DNA of 64,000 nucleotides from the NCBI GenBank assembly GCA_946699065.1, contig CAMPDV010000895.1, positions 1 to 64,000 of the forward strand, in the 5' to 3' direction. A model generated the notes under the pieces. The model had not been told where the DNA came from. It did no database searches and was given only the letters and a program-made list of their open reading frames with translations. Below are positions 13,501 to 26,300 of this stretch, one piece after another. The DNA is from Loxodes magnus (taxonomy: Eukaryota; Ciliophora; Karyorelictea; Loxodida; Loxodidae). Each line of letters starts with the position of its first letter. Within the stretch, counting starts at the first letter, position 1. The translations under genes and the position numbers were made by a program.

Positions 13501-13734
13501 TTTCCTTCATTTAAAAACAATATAATTAATTTATAGTTTTACCTTAATTAAGAAGACAAATCTAACTATCTAGTTTAGTAAGATAGTTAGATATAAAAGG
13601 GTAACCATAAGAATAATAAAGAAAAGTGATTTAATAAAATATACTATCAATGATACTTTACTGTAGCATATCAAATGCTAAGAAGTTTAGATCTTTAGTT
13701 TATATTTGATAGAAATGAAGCTACCCAATATTTA
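10561..13734. other. C/T-rich region, probably transcribed from the minus strand
   Basis: The plus strand is strongly pyrimidine-rich throughout, so the purine-rich strand is the minus one, as in the certain gene at 59,292-61,745. A minus-strand frame around 11,870-12,760 reads as Lys/Glu/Gln-rich and helical, with five TGA codons. That number is what chance predicts, so I do not call a CDS. No domain seen. Confidence 0.35.
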
Positions 13735-15775
13735 AATATCAAAATATAATTAAAAATAATAACAAAAAGAGATATAGGAACATGCATTAGACTATAGAGT
13801 CTAACTACAAGTCATCCACTCATTAATTAAAACTAAGAAAAGATCAAGTAGAAAAATTAGATTTAAATATAGAAACTTATTCTTATAGAAGCCTTAAGAA
13901 TAGAAGGTCTGTTAAGCTAAAAAACACTATAGAAGAAGTTTCTAAACATATTTCCTAAGCAATTTTCATTCTAATATTCGAAATATAAAGCGGTATTAAC
14001 TTTATTTCTCTGTAGCTAGCTAATAAGGAAGTAGAAAGATTATCTTAATTAGTTACTTATTTTAGAGACTGAACTATCAGTCAGCATATACGTTAGCAGT
14101 AATTTAAATTTGCACAAGGATACATAATTAGTCCAGCATCTTCTCATAAGCTTTACTTTGTGTCTTTAAGCTTAGTTTTAGTTACTTACATTTAATATCT
14201 GGAAAATGCTTAGGTAATAAAGCAGTTATTATTATAATTAAGATAAACTTTACTTTATTCAGCTTTAAAGCTGCTTAGTCTAGTCCCTAGTTTCTTAATT
14301 TTCTTTTAATTATCCCAATCATTTTATCATATCGATAAATTAGATCTTTTCATTAGTAAGTAAACTGGTTGATTTTTTATTAGAGAAAGTCTTAAGATAT
14401 TAAAGATACCAAGAAGAATAATTAGTAATAAGATCAAGCAGCCAACATAGTCTGTTATAGCTTAAGCCAAGGATCTTATTAATAGATATAAAGCAGATAG
14501 CTCAGAAGGAAGATTTATACAAGGACTAAAAAGAATAATGAAATTATATATTAAAGAAGCATTATGAAATCCATATTCAGCTAAGAATTTAGATTAAACA
14601 TAATAAGAGTGAAAGGCAGATTCATCTTAACATTGCAAGATTTGACGTTCATTAGAGAAAAATCTACCTTTATATTATTTAAGTTCAGCTACTAAGAGAA
14701 AGAATATAATAAAATAGTAAATTATAAAGAAGAAAATTAGATATTAAGAAGTAGAATGATTTGCGTTAATAACTAAGTATTAGTTTTAGTATTATAATAT
14801 TGCAAATTTAATACTCTTATAAAAATAGATTTAAGCAAAGAATTATTTTAAGATATCAGTTTAATTTAATGTTTATAAAGTTATAAATTACTGTTTTGCT
14901 AAAATTAACTTTAATATCTGAGAGATTACATTAAGCCTTAGCGTTAAAATTAATTATGAGTTATAGCAAAAGCCTTTTTCAAAACTGTTGATTTTACCAG
15001 CTTTCTTATTTCTACTTTTAATTACCATATAATAGTAGGATCCATGAATAATAGATACCCATTCTCTTCTTTTTTACTTCAAATGATGCTTCATGAATAA
15101 ATTTTTGGTCACTATCTAATTACCAACTGAGTAGGTTGTTTTTATTACTACTTTATTTGAATGCATTAGAATTAAATTTCTTCTTCTATAATTATAAATA
15201 AGCCTATCTTCAATTCTTCATAGTCTAATCTTACTATCTTATTTAGATTCTTTAGCTAGACAACTTTAAATAGCATTCATATATTCTTTTAATTCCTTTA
15301 TAGCGAAGTCATTATATACAACAATTAACTTAACCTAAATAGGATTTAGAAATATATTCTAATAGTTTTAGCAATTTAATATTGCATCTCTTAAACTTAC
15401 TCTAAACTGCTGAGATTGTACAATATTAACCTTTGTTCTTTAAATTTGTCTCCACTAATTCTACTTAATTTAGTTTCTATTAGATTAATTTTTTATGCTT
15501 ATCTTGTTACTAACCTTACTTGCAACTCCTAGTCTTGATATCTCTTATCATGATCGTATCTTCGTCCTATATAATATCTGGAACACCACGGAAGCTATTT
15601 ACCACACTTAATTAACCTAAAACTATTTTTTGTCTTATTTACGTATATCCTGCTTCTCCCTTCCAAAAACCTCTATTATATTTTTGAACTAAAATATAGC
15701 GCCCAAAGCTTAAATCTAATAGCAACTAAAATTAAAGCTAAGCTAAAATGAAATAATAAGCTTTATTACTTTAAA
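13735..15775 (+). repeat. Dispersed direct repeat, copy B with an extra 510 bp
   Basis: Second copy of 181-1,620. Homology is continuous from about 13,740 to 15,050 and resumes at 15,570. The intervening segment at about 15,058-15,568 is C/T-rich, unlike its purine-rich surroundings, and is absent from copy A, where the flanks meet near 1,385. It is either an insertion here or a deletion there. I found no clean terminal inverted repeat or target duplication around it. Confidence 0.7.
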
Positions 15776-18700
15776 TTTGAACAATAGATTAGAAAGGAAA
15801 GTAAGATAGTAATTTATAATAGATAGGATAAATATATGAGTGACTGCTAAGAGAAGATATATATGACTTAGCTTCTTAAACATATTAGCAATATAAACTT
15901 TAAATTAAAAATCAAGAACCAACACTATAGAACAAAATAAAAGGAATAGCAGCCTTTTCTTATTATAAGCCTTATAAAGTGTTAAGCAAATATTTTATAA
16001 TTAAATATAGTTAAATTAAATAGACTTAAAAAAGGTTAAAATAGGAATTATTTTTTAATATCATAACAGATATTAAAAGAAGAGTGCTGATCTAATAAAG
16101 TTTAAAAGTAAGTTTGAAGCTACTCTGTATTGATTTTACTTGAAAGAGAAAATAAATTATCTTAACTTAATATAAACTGCATGAAAAAAGAAAAAATAAG
16201 CAAATTGAAGGAAGATTCATAGATAAGCCTTAATCCAGAGGCAAGTAAATTAGCAGCTTAAGATTAAAATTAAGTTCAAATAATTTAAGAATAACTAACA
16301 GACCTAAGAGGGTAAGTTTTCTTATTTAGGATTATTTTTTAAACCAAACATCTAGAATTATCTTCAGTCTAGATTGGAACTAAGATCAGCTTGTTCAGAT
16401 TAATAAAATTAAATAAAATCATAGAAAATAAATAAGTTCGCTAAGTGAGCACTGGGACAGTTTTCAAAATTTTTTTACCAAAAGAAGATATTTTCGTTAA
16501 AATTTAAAAACAGGACTATATAAAAGGGAAAAGAAGCCAAGAAAATTAATTACAGATCTGTAATAAATATGAGAATATGGAAAAATTATAAATTGATGAA
16601 AGAACAAGAAAAATCTGAAGTTATAGAAAGAAGTAAAAAATTAAGACACTTAAAAAATCCTTTATAAGAACTTAAATCTATTATATTCCAAGAATACAAA
16701 CAATTCAATTTTTAGAGACAGTGAATATCCTTATTTCAAGATAATAAACTTTTATTAACTAACCAATTTTCAAAGTTGTTTATTCCTTAATCAATTAACA
16801 AATCAGATTAAAATAGTTTTATATTAATTAACTTCAAAAAATAGATGATTGTTGCTATAAAATATATTACCATTTTGTCTTTGTAATATCATCAACTATT
16901 GTAACTACATTTTTTCTATGAATCTACTATGATCTAAGCCATAAAACCCTTGAAAGCTTAATTTCTTATCCCTTTATTTTTAACTCCTTAGGGATCTCTT
17001 TTTCCATCATAGAAGTAATATCTTTTGGTAAAATAATGGTCAAAATAGATATATTATAAAGGCTTATTATATTAGAACACTCAGCTAATATAATAAAAGA
17101 ACTATGCTAAATTCTCTTTTAACCTAGTAAACTAAATTAATTCTATATATAGCATTCTAAAAAGACAGTTTAAAATAAAGAGATATTTAACTGTCTTAAG
17201 TAAAAGAATATCAAATCTCTCTTTACTTAACTCTCTTTAATCTCTCAGATTTTCTCCTTTATCATCTTTTTAAATCTATTCTATAGTACTACTAGATATG
17301 ACTTTTACGTTTGGAGGATAATTGAATATAGAAAAAAGCTTTTAAAATATAGATTATATTTGTTTTAATGATAAAGTAATTAATAAAATAATAATAATCA
17401 TTAACATTTAAATTATCAAAACAAGCATCCAGAGTTTCAGTAGTTTATGTATACATTTAACACTTATAAAAAAACGCTAACTAATTTCTATAATTTAAGA
17501 CTATTTATCTAATACCTAGATTAGTCATTTCCTATTTTTCTTAGATTTTATCTAAAAATAAATCCAAAATAATTATTATTATCAATAAGACTGCATTAGA
17601 ACGGCTAAGCTCTTTAAATATTATTTATTTTATTTATCTTTTAATGGAAACTATTTGGAAATTCTGTTAATCAGTATGAGCAAATAAATCAAACATGAGT
17701 AATTCATTTATAGTAAAGATATGTTTTAAAGTCACTACCAGAGTGGATAGTTGTCTGGATACATTTTATCTGATTTTAGATGCAACTTGGAATCTTCCTT
17801 AAGTTTAGAAGTAAAATTAAATAGAACTAGGCTATTATTAAATTTCTTTAGAAGTATATTTTCTAAGTAGTTAAGATACAATTCATTTGAATGCTTACAA
17901 AATTATATTAATATGGTTCTGCAAAAGTAAGAGGTCCTCCTAATCTTTCTTAATATACATCAGAATTTTTATGCATTTTTATTAGTTAGAAAATGTTCGA
18001 AGGAAGAACGAAATTCTTAGAATTAGATGCTAAATTTAAGAGAATGAAGGAAATTAAAAATATATAATATATTCTGCGTATGAGTTGCCTTACCTTATTG
18101 TACTTCCTTTTCTATTTTATTTAGATTTTTGTGTTTTAAACTGAAAGCTAGATTTACTTATATTTGATGGAATTATATAGTGGTGATTGAGTGTATTCAA
18201 CTAGCTTTATTTATGAGAGAGACTTAATTTTAAGGAGTTAATTATAGCGTTGGAAATAAAACTTGCTATAGAATAGTCGGCCTTGCTGATTGTCAATCTA
18301 GATATTCCCAACTATATTTATAGTTTCTACATATTAGTATCAGATATAAAAATACAGCTGAGAAGAGAAGATAGACTTAGATTCTAAATAATAAGACCCA
18401 GATAGCATAATTAGCTTCTAATTTATCAAGCAATATGCATAAAATCACCGTCTTATATAAATTAACCTTAAATATTATAATTATTAAATCTTTCTCCATT
18501 CTATCGCTCTCATATGCAAATTCCCTCTGAGCACCTTAGCAACTCTTCTTTATTAATTAACTCAAAATTAAAAGAAGGAAAAGGAAGCAAATAAAAGCAA
18601 AGGTCTTTAAAGTGAGCTTATATAATCTGTTAGATTAGAATATGAGATTGGTATCTTTTAGGGGATTTTACTTTTATTATCCTCTTGCTTTAGACATTCA

Positions 18701-21700
18701 ACTATGAAGTAAATTTAGACATTTCTAAGTATCGTTTAGGATTGAAAATATTTAATTGATGAGCATAAATAAGATATAAACATAGAATTGAGATATAGCT
18801 AATAATGCATAAATGGTGAAAGTAAAGTTAATACTTTTTGGAATTTAAAGTCCTTTTAATAGATATATTATGAGTAAGTGATTAATTAGAGAATACAATA
18901 ACTTGATATTAAAACTAATGATTAGTATTGAAGAAGATTGATGATAGAGTATTCTTAAATGACTAAGATATGATAAAACGGTGCTATTTAAAATAATTCT
19001 TAATCATTGAAAGATTTATCTTATATAAAAGAGACATCAAAAACTTTTAACATGCTAATGAGACTTAAATATACTGTGGTAACCAAATAAAAGAAAGTAA
19101 TTATTAACCAGCCACTACTTAAACTTCTTATCTCCTCTCATTATAATAATATAATGTTATTGCAATAAACTTCATAACTATAAACTTAAAATCCTAGAAA
19201 GTCCTCAACATTTAATTTAGAGTAAAAAAGTGATAATATCTGTATACTTCGGCTTTCTACAGTTATAATCAATACTCATATAATTTAAATATGACAATCA
19301 TATGATTTTTGATATTCAGCAGATTGATATAAAAAACTAAATATAGTTGATAGTACAATAGTTGGTAATGTTAATAATAGTCAATTTATTTATGTTAGGA
19401 AGGTAAAAATTGTCTTTATTGGAAAATCTAACATTTATTTTTTAAGTAAGAGTGCTTAAATGAAACGAAATTAGATAAGGAATTAATAAAAGAATAAAAA
19501 GACTTTTCAATACCATCATAACGAGAAAATTATAAGAGAAGAATAAATAGATTAAATATCTAAAATTTATAAGAGACTGCAGAAGTAGATATGATCTACT
19601 AATCTCAGCTAATCTCATATTCTTTATCTTATAAAAAAGAATAGTTAAGTTAGAAGAAAGTAAGGAAAACATTTTGCTAGAATTAAGGGAGATTATAGTA
19701 AGGAATGATAGTGAATTAGTAAATCAGTATTGGTTTTTTTTAATTTTAAATTTAAGAACGAATTACTAGTATCGATTGAGTAACCATTTTTATAATAAAT
19801 AAGAGTCATAAAGAGTAACTCAATTTTGCTATTATCATAGAAGCATCAAGGAATAAGAAAAACAATGCTAAGTGGGAAAAACTTAATCCATGTTATTAAG
19901 GATAAAGGACTAAAGAAAAAACACTATAAATCTATTATCTTTAGAGCGAAACAAATAATTATCATTATTAAGATTTCTTAATCCTAGAGCCAACTTTCAA
20001 AAAATAATAGAATCTAAGCCAGTCATTTGGTTAAAAATAAGAATAATATCTGTCAAGATTTAAATTAAAAGGTCACTTAATCTATTTTAATTATCTAGGA
20101 TATCATTTCAAAACTTGACTACAATATAATATCACTAAAAGGAAGTTTTATCTTCTTCTATTCGCTGATATTTATCTTCAGAAAGTAAAAATAATTAAAG
20201 ATTTAAATGTATATATCATCGCATTTCTATCTTTAATTTCCTTTATTCTAGCTTTAAATTTTTTTCTACTATCTAAAACGTAATGAAGGTAACTATTTTA
20301 ATTTCCATCCATATATGGTCACCTTAAATAATCTTTAGTTCTCACAATAGTCTCAAACTATTTATATCTATGCATTAAAAATATTCTCCGTATGATAAAC
20401 TTTAAGCATAAATATTCTTAGCTACATGCATATTCCCACATAAAACTATAAACAATTACCTGCGATAAATAGATATTTATAATATGTTACTAAGTATTAT
20501 GTAATAGAGGTAGAGGTTAAATGAAGGTATTATTATCTCAATATTTTTTGGTTCAATTTTTGTGAATTATTAAGCTATAGATGAGGAAGCCTTAAGTGCA
20601 GATGGGAATTTATCAAACTGAAGAATTATATAGTTGATTATAGTTTAAAAGGTTTTATCTACTAAGACCATAATAAGTTACTCTAAATAAAGTCACTAAT
20701 ATAATATAATTGCTTTTGCTTGATCATCAAATATCAAGTTCCATTTAATCACTTAAAAGTTCTTAATACAATAAATAAAAATAACAGTATAAGAGCTTAC
20801 AGATAATGAACTTATATATTTTAGTGGATTTCAATGAAAGAAGAATCAAATCTTAACAATGGTAAATTTAAAATAGAGCATATCGTTAAGATTTTTTACT
20901 GAATCTTATGCAAAAATTTTTAGAGCTTTGTATACATATAATAAGTATGATATTTGAGGATTTATTAGTAAGATATATAAAAATCATTTTATGATCTATT
21001 ATCAATTTACTTAGTCTAATAATATTAATAATTTAGCATGTTCAACTAATAATATTTTTCATCCTTTTAATATCTGTAAGCTATAATATATTTAAAATAG
21101 CTTAAACTAGATTTATAAACTCGTCAACGAGCCAGCTTTTCCTTTGTTCTTATCTCAGCTAATAGCTAGATGAACTCTGTCATTATATTCATACCAAATC
21201 TTTAAAGTTAAAGTTTACTTTTGTTTAGACCATATTTGTAAATATCTTGAATTATTTGGTTAGGATTTTTGTATATTTAAACGTAAAATTATTTTTGATA
21301 AGTTCTCTTAAATTTTAAAGTCCTCAACAGTTAACTTTTGTTAAATCTCTTTTAAAAGAGCCTCTATAAGGTTACAAGGGTTTCAAGAAGTTATTTATGT
21401 TATTTAATTCTTTATGAATAAACTTCATTTGGATTATGATGATAAAAAGTTTCTTATCTTGCAAGAATTTTATCTGGATCAGCTGATTAATTAAGATTGA
21501 TATTCCTAAGATACTTGCTTTGAAATGCTTGCATATTACGTGATGTCCTCTTGAAATATCGTGATAGCTATTTAAACTACTCTATAGAGTTTAAATCCAG
21601 TTTCTTCTATTCTACTTAGAAGCTTATATTAATCTTTATATTTACTGAATAAAGATTTCTTAAGTAGGATTCTTTCCTTTTAGAGTTGTAGTAAGATAGA

Positions 21701-23137
21701 TAGTTTCATCTTTAGATCAGAAAGCCCTTTAAGACTCTAAGCAGTATTTTTTTTAATTACTCTACTCTAATCAAATTCATAAATTAGAGAGTACTTGAAA
21801 AAATTCCTTAAAGGAAGCTAATGTATTTGCTTGCTAAGCTGATCAGAATTTTTATTAATCTAGTTTAGTTTATAAGAAAGAAGCTGGGAACATTTTTAGC
21901 TTTTAAGTTAACAAAAATATTCCTTTTAAGTTTTTTAATTCTTTTTAGCTTGAGTTGCTTTCAGTAAAAACAGGTCTATCTTCTTTTTCTTAGTTGTTAG
22001 ACTTAAGTATTTAGTCCATATTGTCTTTAAGTCTAATTAGTACCTACTAATCTAAACAAGTTTTTACCTAAAGTTTTTATTTTCTAAGTTATCTTTTACT
22101 AATTCTCAATAAGCTGCTTTTTTATTCTTAGTAAAAGAATATTATCCAAAACTATCTAATATGAAGATCTTATTTCATACCTAAATGGTATGAAATAAAG
22201 GTGATAATGATTACATAGAATCTTTTTGCTTATAATTGAAATATCTTTAAAGAGTAAAATTGATAATTTATATGCTAGCTTTTTGGTATGAAGAATAAAT
22301 GGTAAAATTTAAGTTTCTTATATCTGCTTTTCATGCATTTGTCTAAACAGTTAGACTACCTAGAATTAATACTATCCAATTCCAATTATAATTTCTAAGC
22401 TTACTTTTCTCTATTAAACTTGTTATCTAAATTTTATATATTACTTCCTGTATTTAATTTCTTAATTAAATGATTACCTATATATAATAATCTGTTCAGT
22501 TTATTTCAATTAAGAAACTATATCCAATCTTATAAGTCACCAATTCCTTCATTCTTACTACTTTTTTCTTAACTGCTACCATATCTAAAACAATATGTCA
22601 GCTCTCCTATCATTTATTTCAATCATACTTCCTCACTAAGTAACTCAAACCTTTTTTATTTCTCACTGTATACTTAATCTCTAGGCAGCATTAAAGCAGT
22701 CTAAAATAAGTATAATCTTTAAAAGCAATAATATATTAAGTAATATTTGGTTAACTCTTTAAAAATAAATGCCAGCAACTAAATGTGAATATATGAAGAA
22801 CAAATTAAATAAGAGCTTAGAACTACTAGAAAATCGGAATGTGGCTGTATAATCTGTGGAACATCCTTGGAATCCATTTATAACATCAAAAATCATTTTA
22901 TATGTAACAAACACAAAATCCCTTTATAAAGACCAATCGAGGCACTATAGACCATTAATTTAGCTATCTAATAAGAAAAGATATTTCACCTTTAGGACAT
23001 CTGCTAGATACTCAAATAATAGTAATACATTTTTAGTGTCTTAAGGCATATTATAAATAAATTTAATGGGATTAACTAGGTAGATAAATATTTAAATATG
23101 CTAATTTTATATACTCATAAAAAGGATAATCAATATT
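15776..23137. other. No gene assigned
   Basis: AT-rich DNA with alternating purine-rich and pyrimidine-rich blocks that may mark decayed genes on either strand. I could not fix any frame by domain or by comparison with a second copy, and recognised no RNA gene. Confidence 0.4.
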
Positions 23138-23139
23138 TT

Positions 23140-23213
23140 TACCAACCCTCTATGCTTGGCAGAACATTCGCTTAGTAAGCGAAAGGTCCGTGGTTCGAGC
23201 CCGCGTGGAAGCT
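23140..23213 (+). pseudogene. tRNA-Thr (anticodon AGU), 5' part degenerate
   Basis: The 3' two-thirds are intact: an anticodon arm with 5-bp stem and loop TTAGTAA (anticodon AGT, Thr), a T arm with loop TTCGAGC, and the acceptor 3' strand TGGAAGC followed by a T run (23,213-23,218) that would end polymerase III transcription. The matching 5' acceptor strand (GCTTCCA) and the 5' side of the D arm are missing or scrambled upstream of 23,152, so a cloverleaf cannot close. The internal B box is preserved. Most likely a decayed or truncated tRNA gene. Confidence 0.8.
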
Positions 23214-23272
23214 TTTTTATAATAAAAATGGTAAAATATGTGAATATAGAACAACATTTATTCAATATAAAA

Positions 23273-23313
23273 GGACAAGAAGGGAGCCGAACCCTCGACC
23301 TCTGGATCTGCTT
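23273..23313 (-). pseudogene. 3' half of a second tRNA gene
   Basis: On the minus strand there is a good T arm (stem GAGGG/CCCTT, loop TTCGGCT), a variable loop AGGTC, the 3' side of an anticodon stem (TCCAG) and an acceptor 3' strand CTTGTCC followed by TTTT. No 5' half with the matching GGACAAG is found within 100 bp. The AGATCCAGAGGTC stretch resembles a tRNA-Trp, but the anticodon lies at the break, so the identity is open. It lies 60 bp from the tRNA-Thr remnant and points towards it. Confidence 0.65.
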
Positions 23314-26300
23314 ATTTCAAGTTAAAAGTATCTAACAGAAAATTATTTATCTGACTTTGAAAGAAAACAACCATTTTGGTTTTTTTGAAGAATAGCTGCT
23401 TTATATGTTTAAAGCACAATTGAGTTTATATAGTTAGAGTAAACTGTAGTGAGTAAATAAGCAAATATAGAATATTTCTGATTAAAGTATTTTGTAATAA
23501 ATTATTTGGTAATGATAGGCATCTTAAATTTGAGGATTATACTTTCTTAAATAAACTTAATACTTTGATAGTAAGAGTGAGTTATTAAACTACTTAGTTA
23601 TTTGCCCATCTGAATCTAAAAGTTACAGATTAAAAAATTTTAACTACCTTTGTTATAACTTAAGATACAAGCTAAATGAAACTCTAATAGTTTTATTGAA
23701 ATGTCGGATCTAAATTACTATTTCTAACTCTAAGCTATTAAGATATGATTCATAATGAAATGTATCTAAAGCAAATTAAAATAATAATTATAAAGAAATA
23801 TTATTTAAATTAGAAGAATTTGCTTAATTTTCTATATGCTAGTATTTAGTTGCTTAGTAAGATATCTTTATTTTCTTCTTTATTTACCAATGTTTTTTCT
23901 TTCTGCTGAACTTAGTTCTTTGTTGGAAGGATTCTTTCAAATGTATTTAAACTGGATATTTTTTCAGCGTTATTTGTATAATAATTAGAATTTTTTAATG
24001 ATCAAGTTAATTTTTCCTTCTCTAAATAAATATAGTTTAGTTTAAGATGGCAACATGGTAAATTCAGTTATTACGTTGTTTAAGGTTTTATTTTATGTGT
24101 TTCTTTTAAAATGTTTAAGCTTTTTAAGAAATTCTCTTATTTGCTTGGAAAAATAAGAATTAACAGTTCAATTTAGTTTAGAATGATTTAATTGTTTCAG
24201 CTCTTCTTCAATGCTTCTTGAATTATGGTTGAACTTTGATTTGGCTATTAAATATTAGGAATTTTGAAGATTATTGTAAATTTTATTTTCAACATAATCC
24301 TCTATTAGGTATAACTATCTAAAGAAATATAAAATTAATAAACAATTAATAGATCTGAGTGATCTAAAAATTTATAGATATCTTTCCAAATAATCTTAAG
24401 TAAATCTAATTTAATAGCAATTTTAATATATTTTGAAATAATATTTGATTACATAGAGAATAGATTATTATTAGATTAGCTGTGAAGAATTAAGTTACCT
24501 TTGGGATTAATATAAGCATTTAAATCAATCTACAAAAACCTTAGTTCACTATTTATTTAGAATTTTAGTCAATTTTAATATAACAATGGAATTAAGCAGA
24601 GAAGCTCACAATAACATATGATAGCCCCCTTTGCATATGAGGGGATTATGATATTTTCGACCGTATAATGGAATGTAATTAGTGATTAGGTATAAGGAAA
24701 TGACTATAGTATAAAATTGGGAGTTTTGAAATAAAAAATTTGATTCTTAATGATAGAGTCTATATAAACGCATTTCCTAAAAGTTAAGAATTATAGGTAG
24801 AAGTATAAATAAAAATATTTCACAGATTAATACTTGATTGATGAATGGAGCTATTTAAAATAGATATTAATGAATAATCAGAAGATGTTTAGATAAGAAA
24901 TGCGAAGAGGAAGTGATTGACTAAACTTTATAAATTTAAATGTCTTTAATTGAAAGAAAAATTCTGATAATTAAAGATGTAAAAAAATATTTTTAGTTTA
25001 AATTTAAATTATTTAATAGCAATACACATAAATCTGAAAGATAAGCTATAAAAGTAATGGAGATTGATATTAGAGCTTTTTTAAAAATGTATTATTATAA
25101 TTTAAAAACATTGAAAAATATATATTAAGTAGCTAAGATAATTGTAAATATTAAATATACTATAGTTATTAGAAAGAAATAAAACACATAGATTCATATC
25201 AATTATAAAAATTAAAAAAGTAGCGAACTAGCAAAAATATTCTTTTATTATATTAAAAAATTAAATAAAGAAGTAGTTAATAAATTATTTATTTTAGAGT
25301 TTGAAGACAACCTGGCTTTAGCCGTGCTGTGTTTTCTGAACGTCTTTAACAAAGAAGGAAAAATTAAAATAAAGAAATTTTTGCTTTGAGTAAATATTGA
25401 TAAGATTATATACTTAAAATAGCTATCTTTAACTACAAAATTTAATTTCTAAAATCTGGTTTCTTTCCGAAAATATTCTATCAATACTAAGATTTCAAAC
25501 ATAAATAAACTTTAAATGCTTATAAGACATAGACTATGCCTCATTGAAATTAATAATTTTTAGAAACAATTGAATTTATAAAAACATAGTAAAGATAATA
25601 TTTTTTAATTTACTATTAGAAATGTAAAATAATGAAAGTAAATATTAACTTATATATAGTAAATTTTTAAATTAATTAAATAATAATTAACTAATAGTCT
25701 AATTAAAACATTATATTTTATAAGAATATTTTTAATAAAATTATTACTAATAAGCATTTTTTACATAAATAGCATTATATTTCATATGGTATTTGTTAAC
25801 CTATTTACTTAAAATATTCTAAAACAGTAAATTTGCATTTTTAATTTAATTTTCTTTAAATTAAATTTCTATTGAAATGTTTAAAATATTGATTATAAAA
25901 AATAAAACTACATTACTTTAAAATTTATTAAGATATAGCATTTAAATAATGTTTTTTGAAAGCATAAATCTATAAGTATTAATGTTTTATATGACCAGTT
26001 TATAAAGCTTTTTATAAAAATAATAAAATATTGTAATATCATTATACCAATAATATTAATACAGCTAAATTTAATTATTCATCATAGATTCATATAGCCT
26101 TAACATACTTTGTAGTTTAATCATTCCTTTATAAAAGTTACTTCTCTAAGTTATATAAGAAGAATGCTAAAAGATAATAGTAATAGAGTTGAAAATCTTA
26201 ATTTAAATGTTAAAACTGTAATGCTTTTTCCTTAAATAATGATAATTTAATATATATCTGCTATAAACAGTTTATTTAATTAAATTTACTATAATAAGAA

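Noticed and set aside
24583..24670. Possible U6-like or other small nuclear RNA (CAGAGAAG, CCCC..GGGG hairpin)
   Set aside because: Only short matches; the catalytic ACAGAGA box and the downstream U6 stem are not present in the right order.
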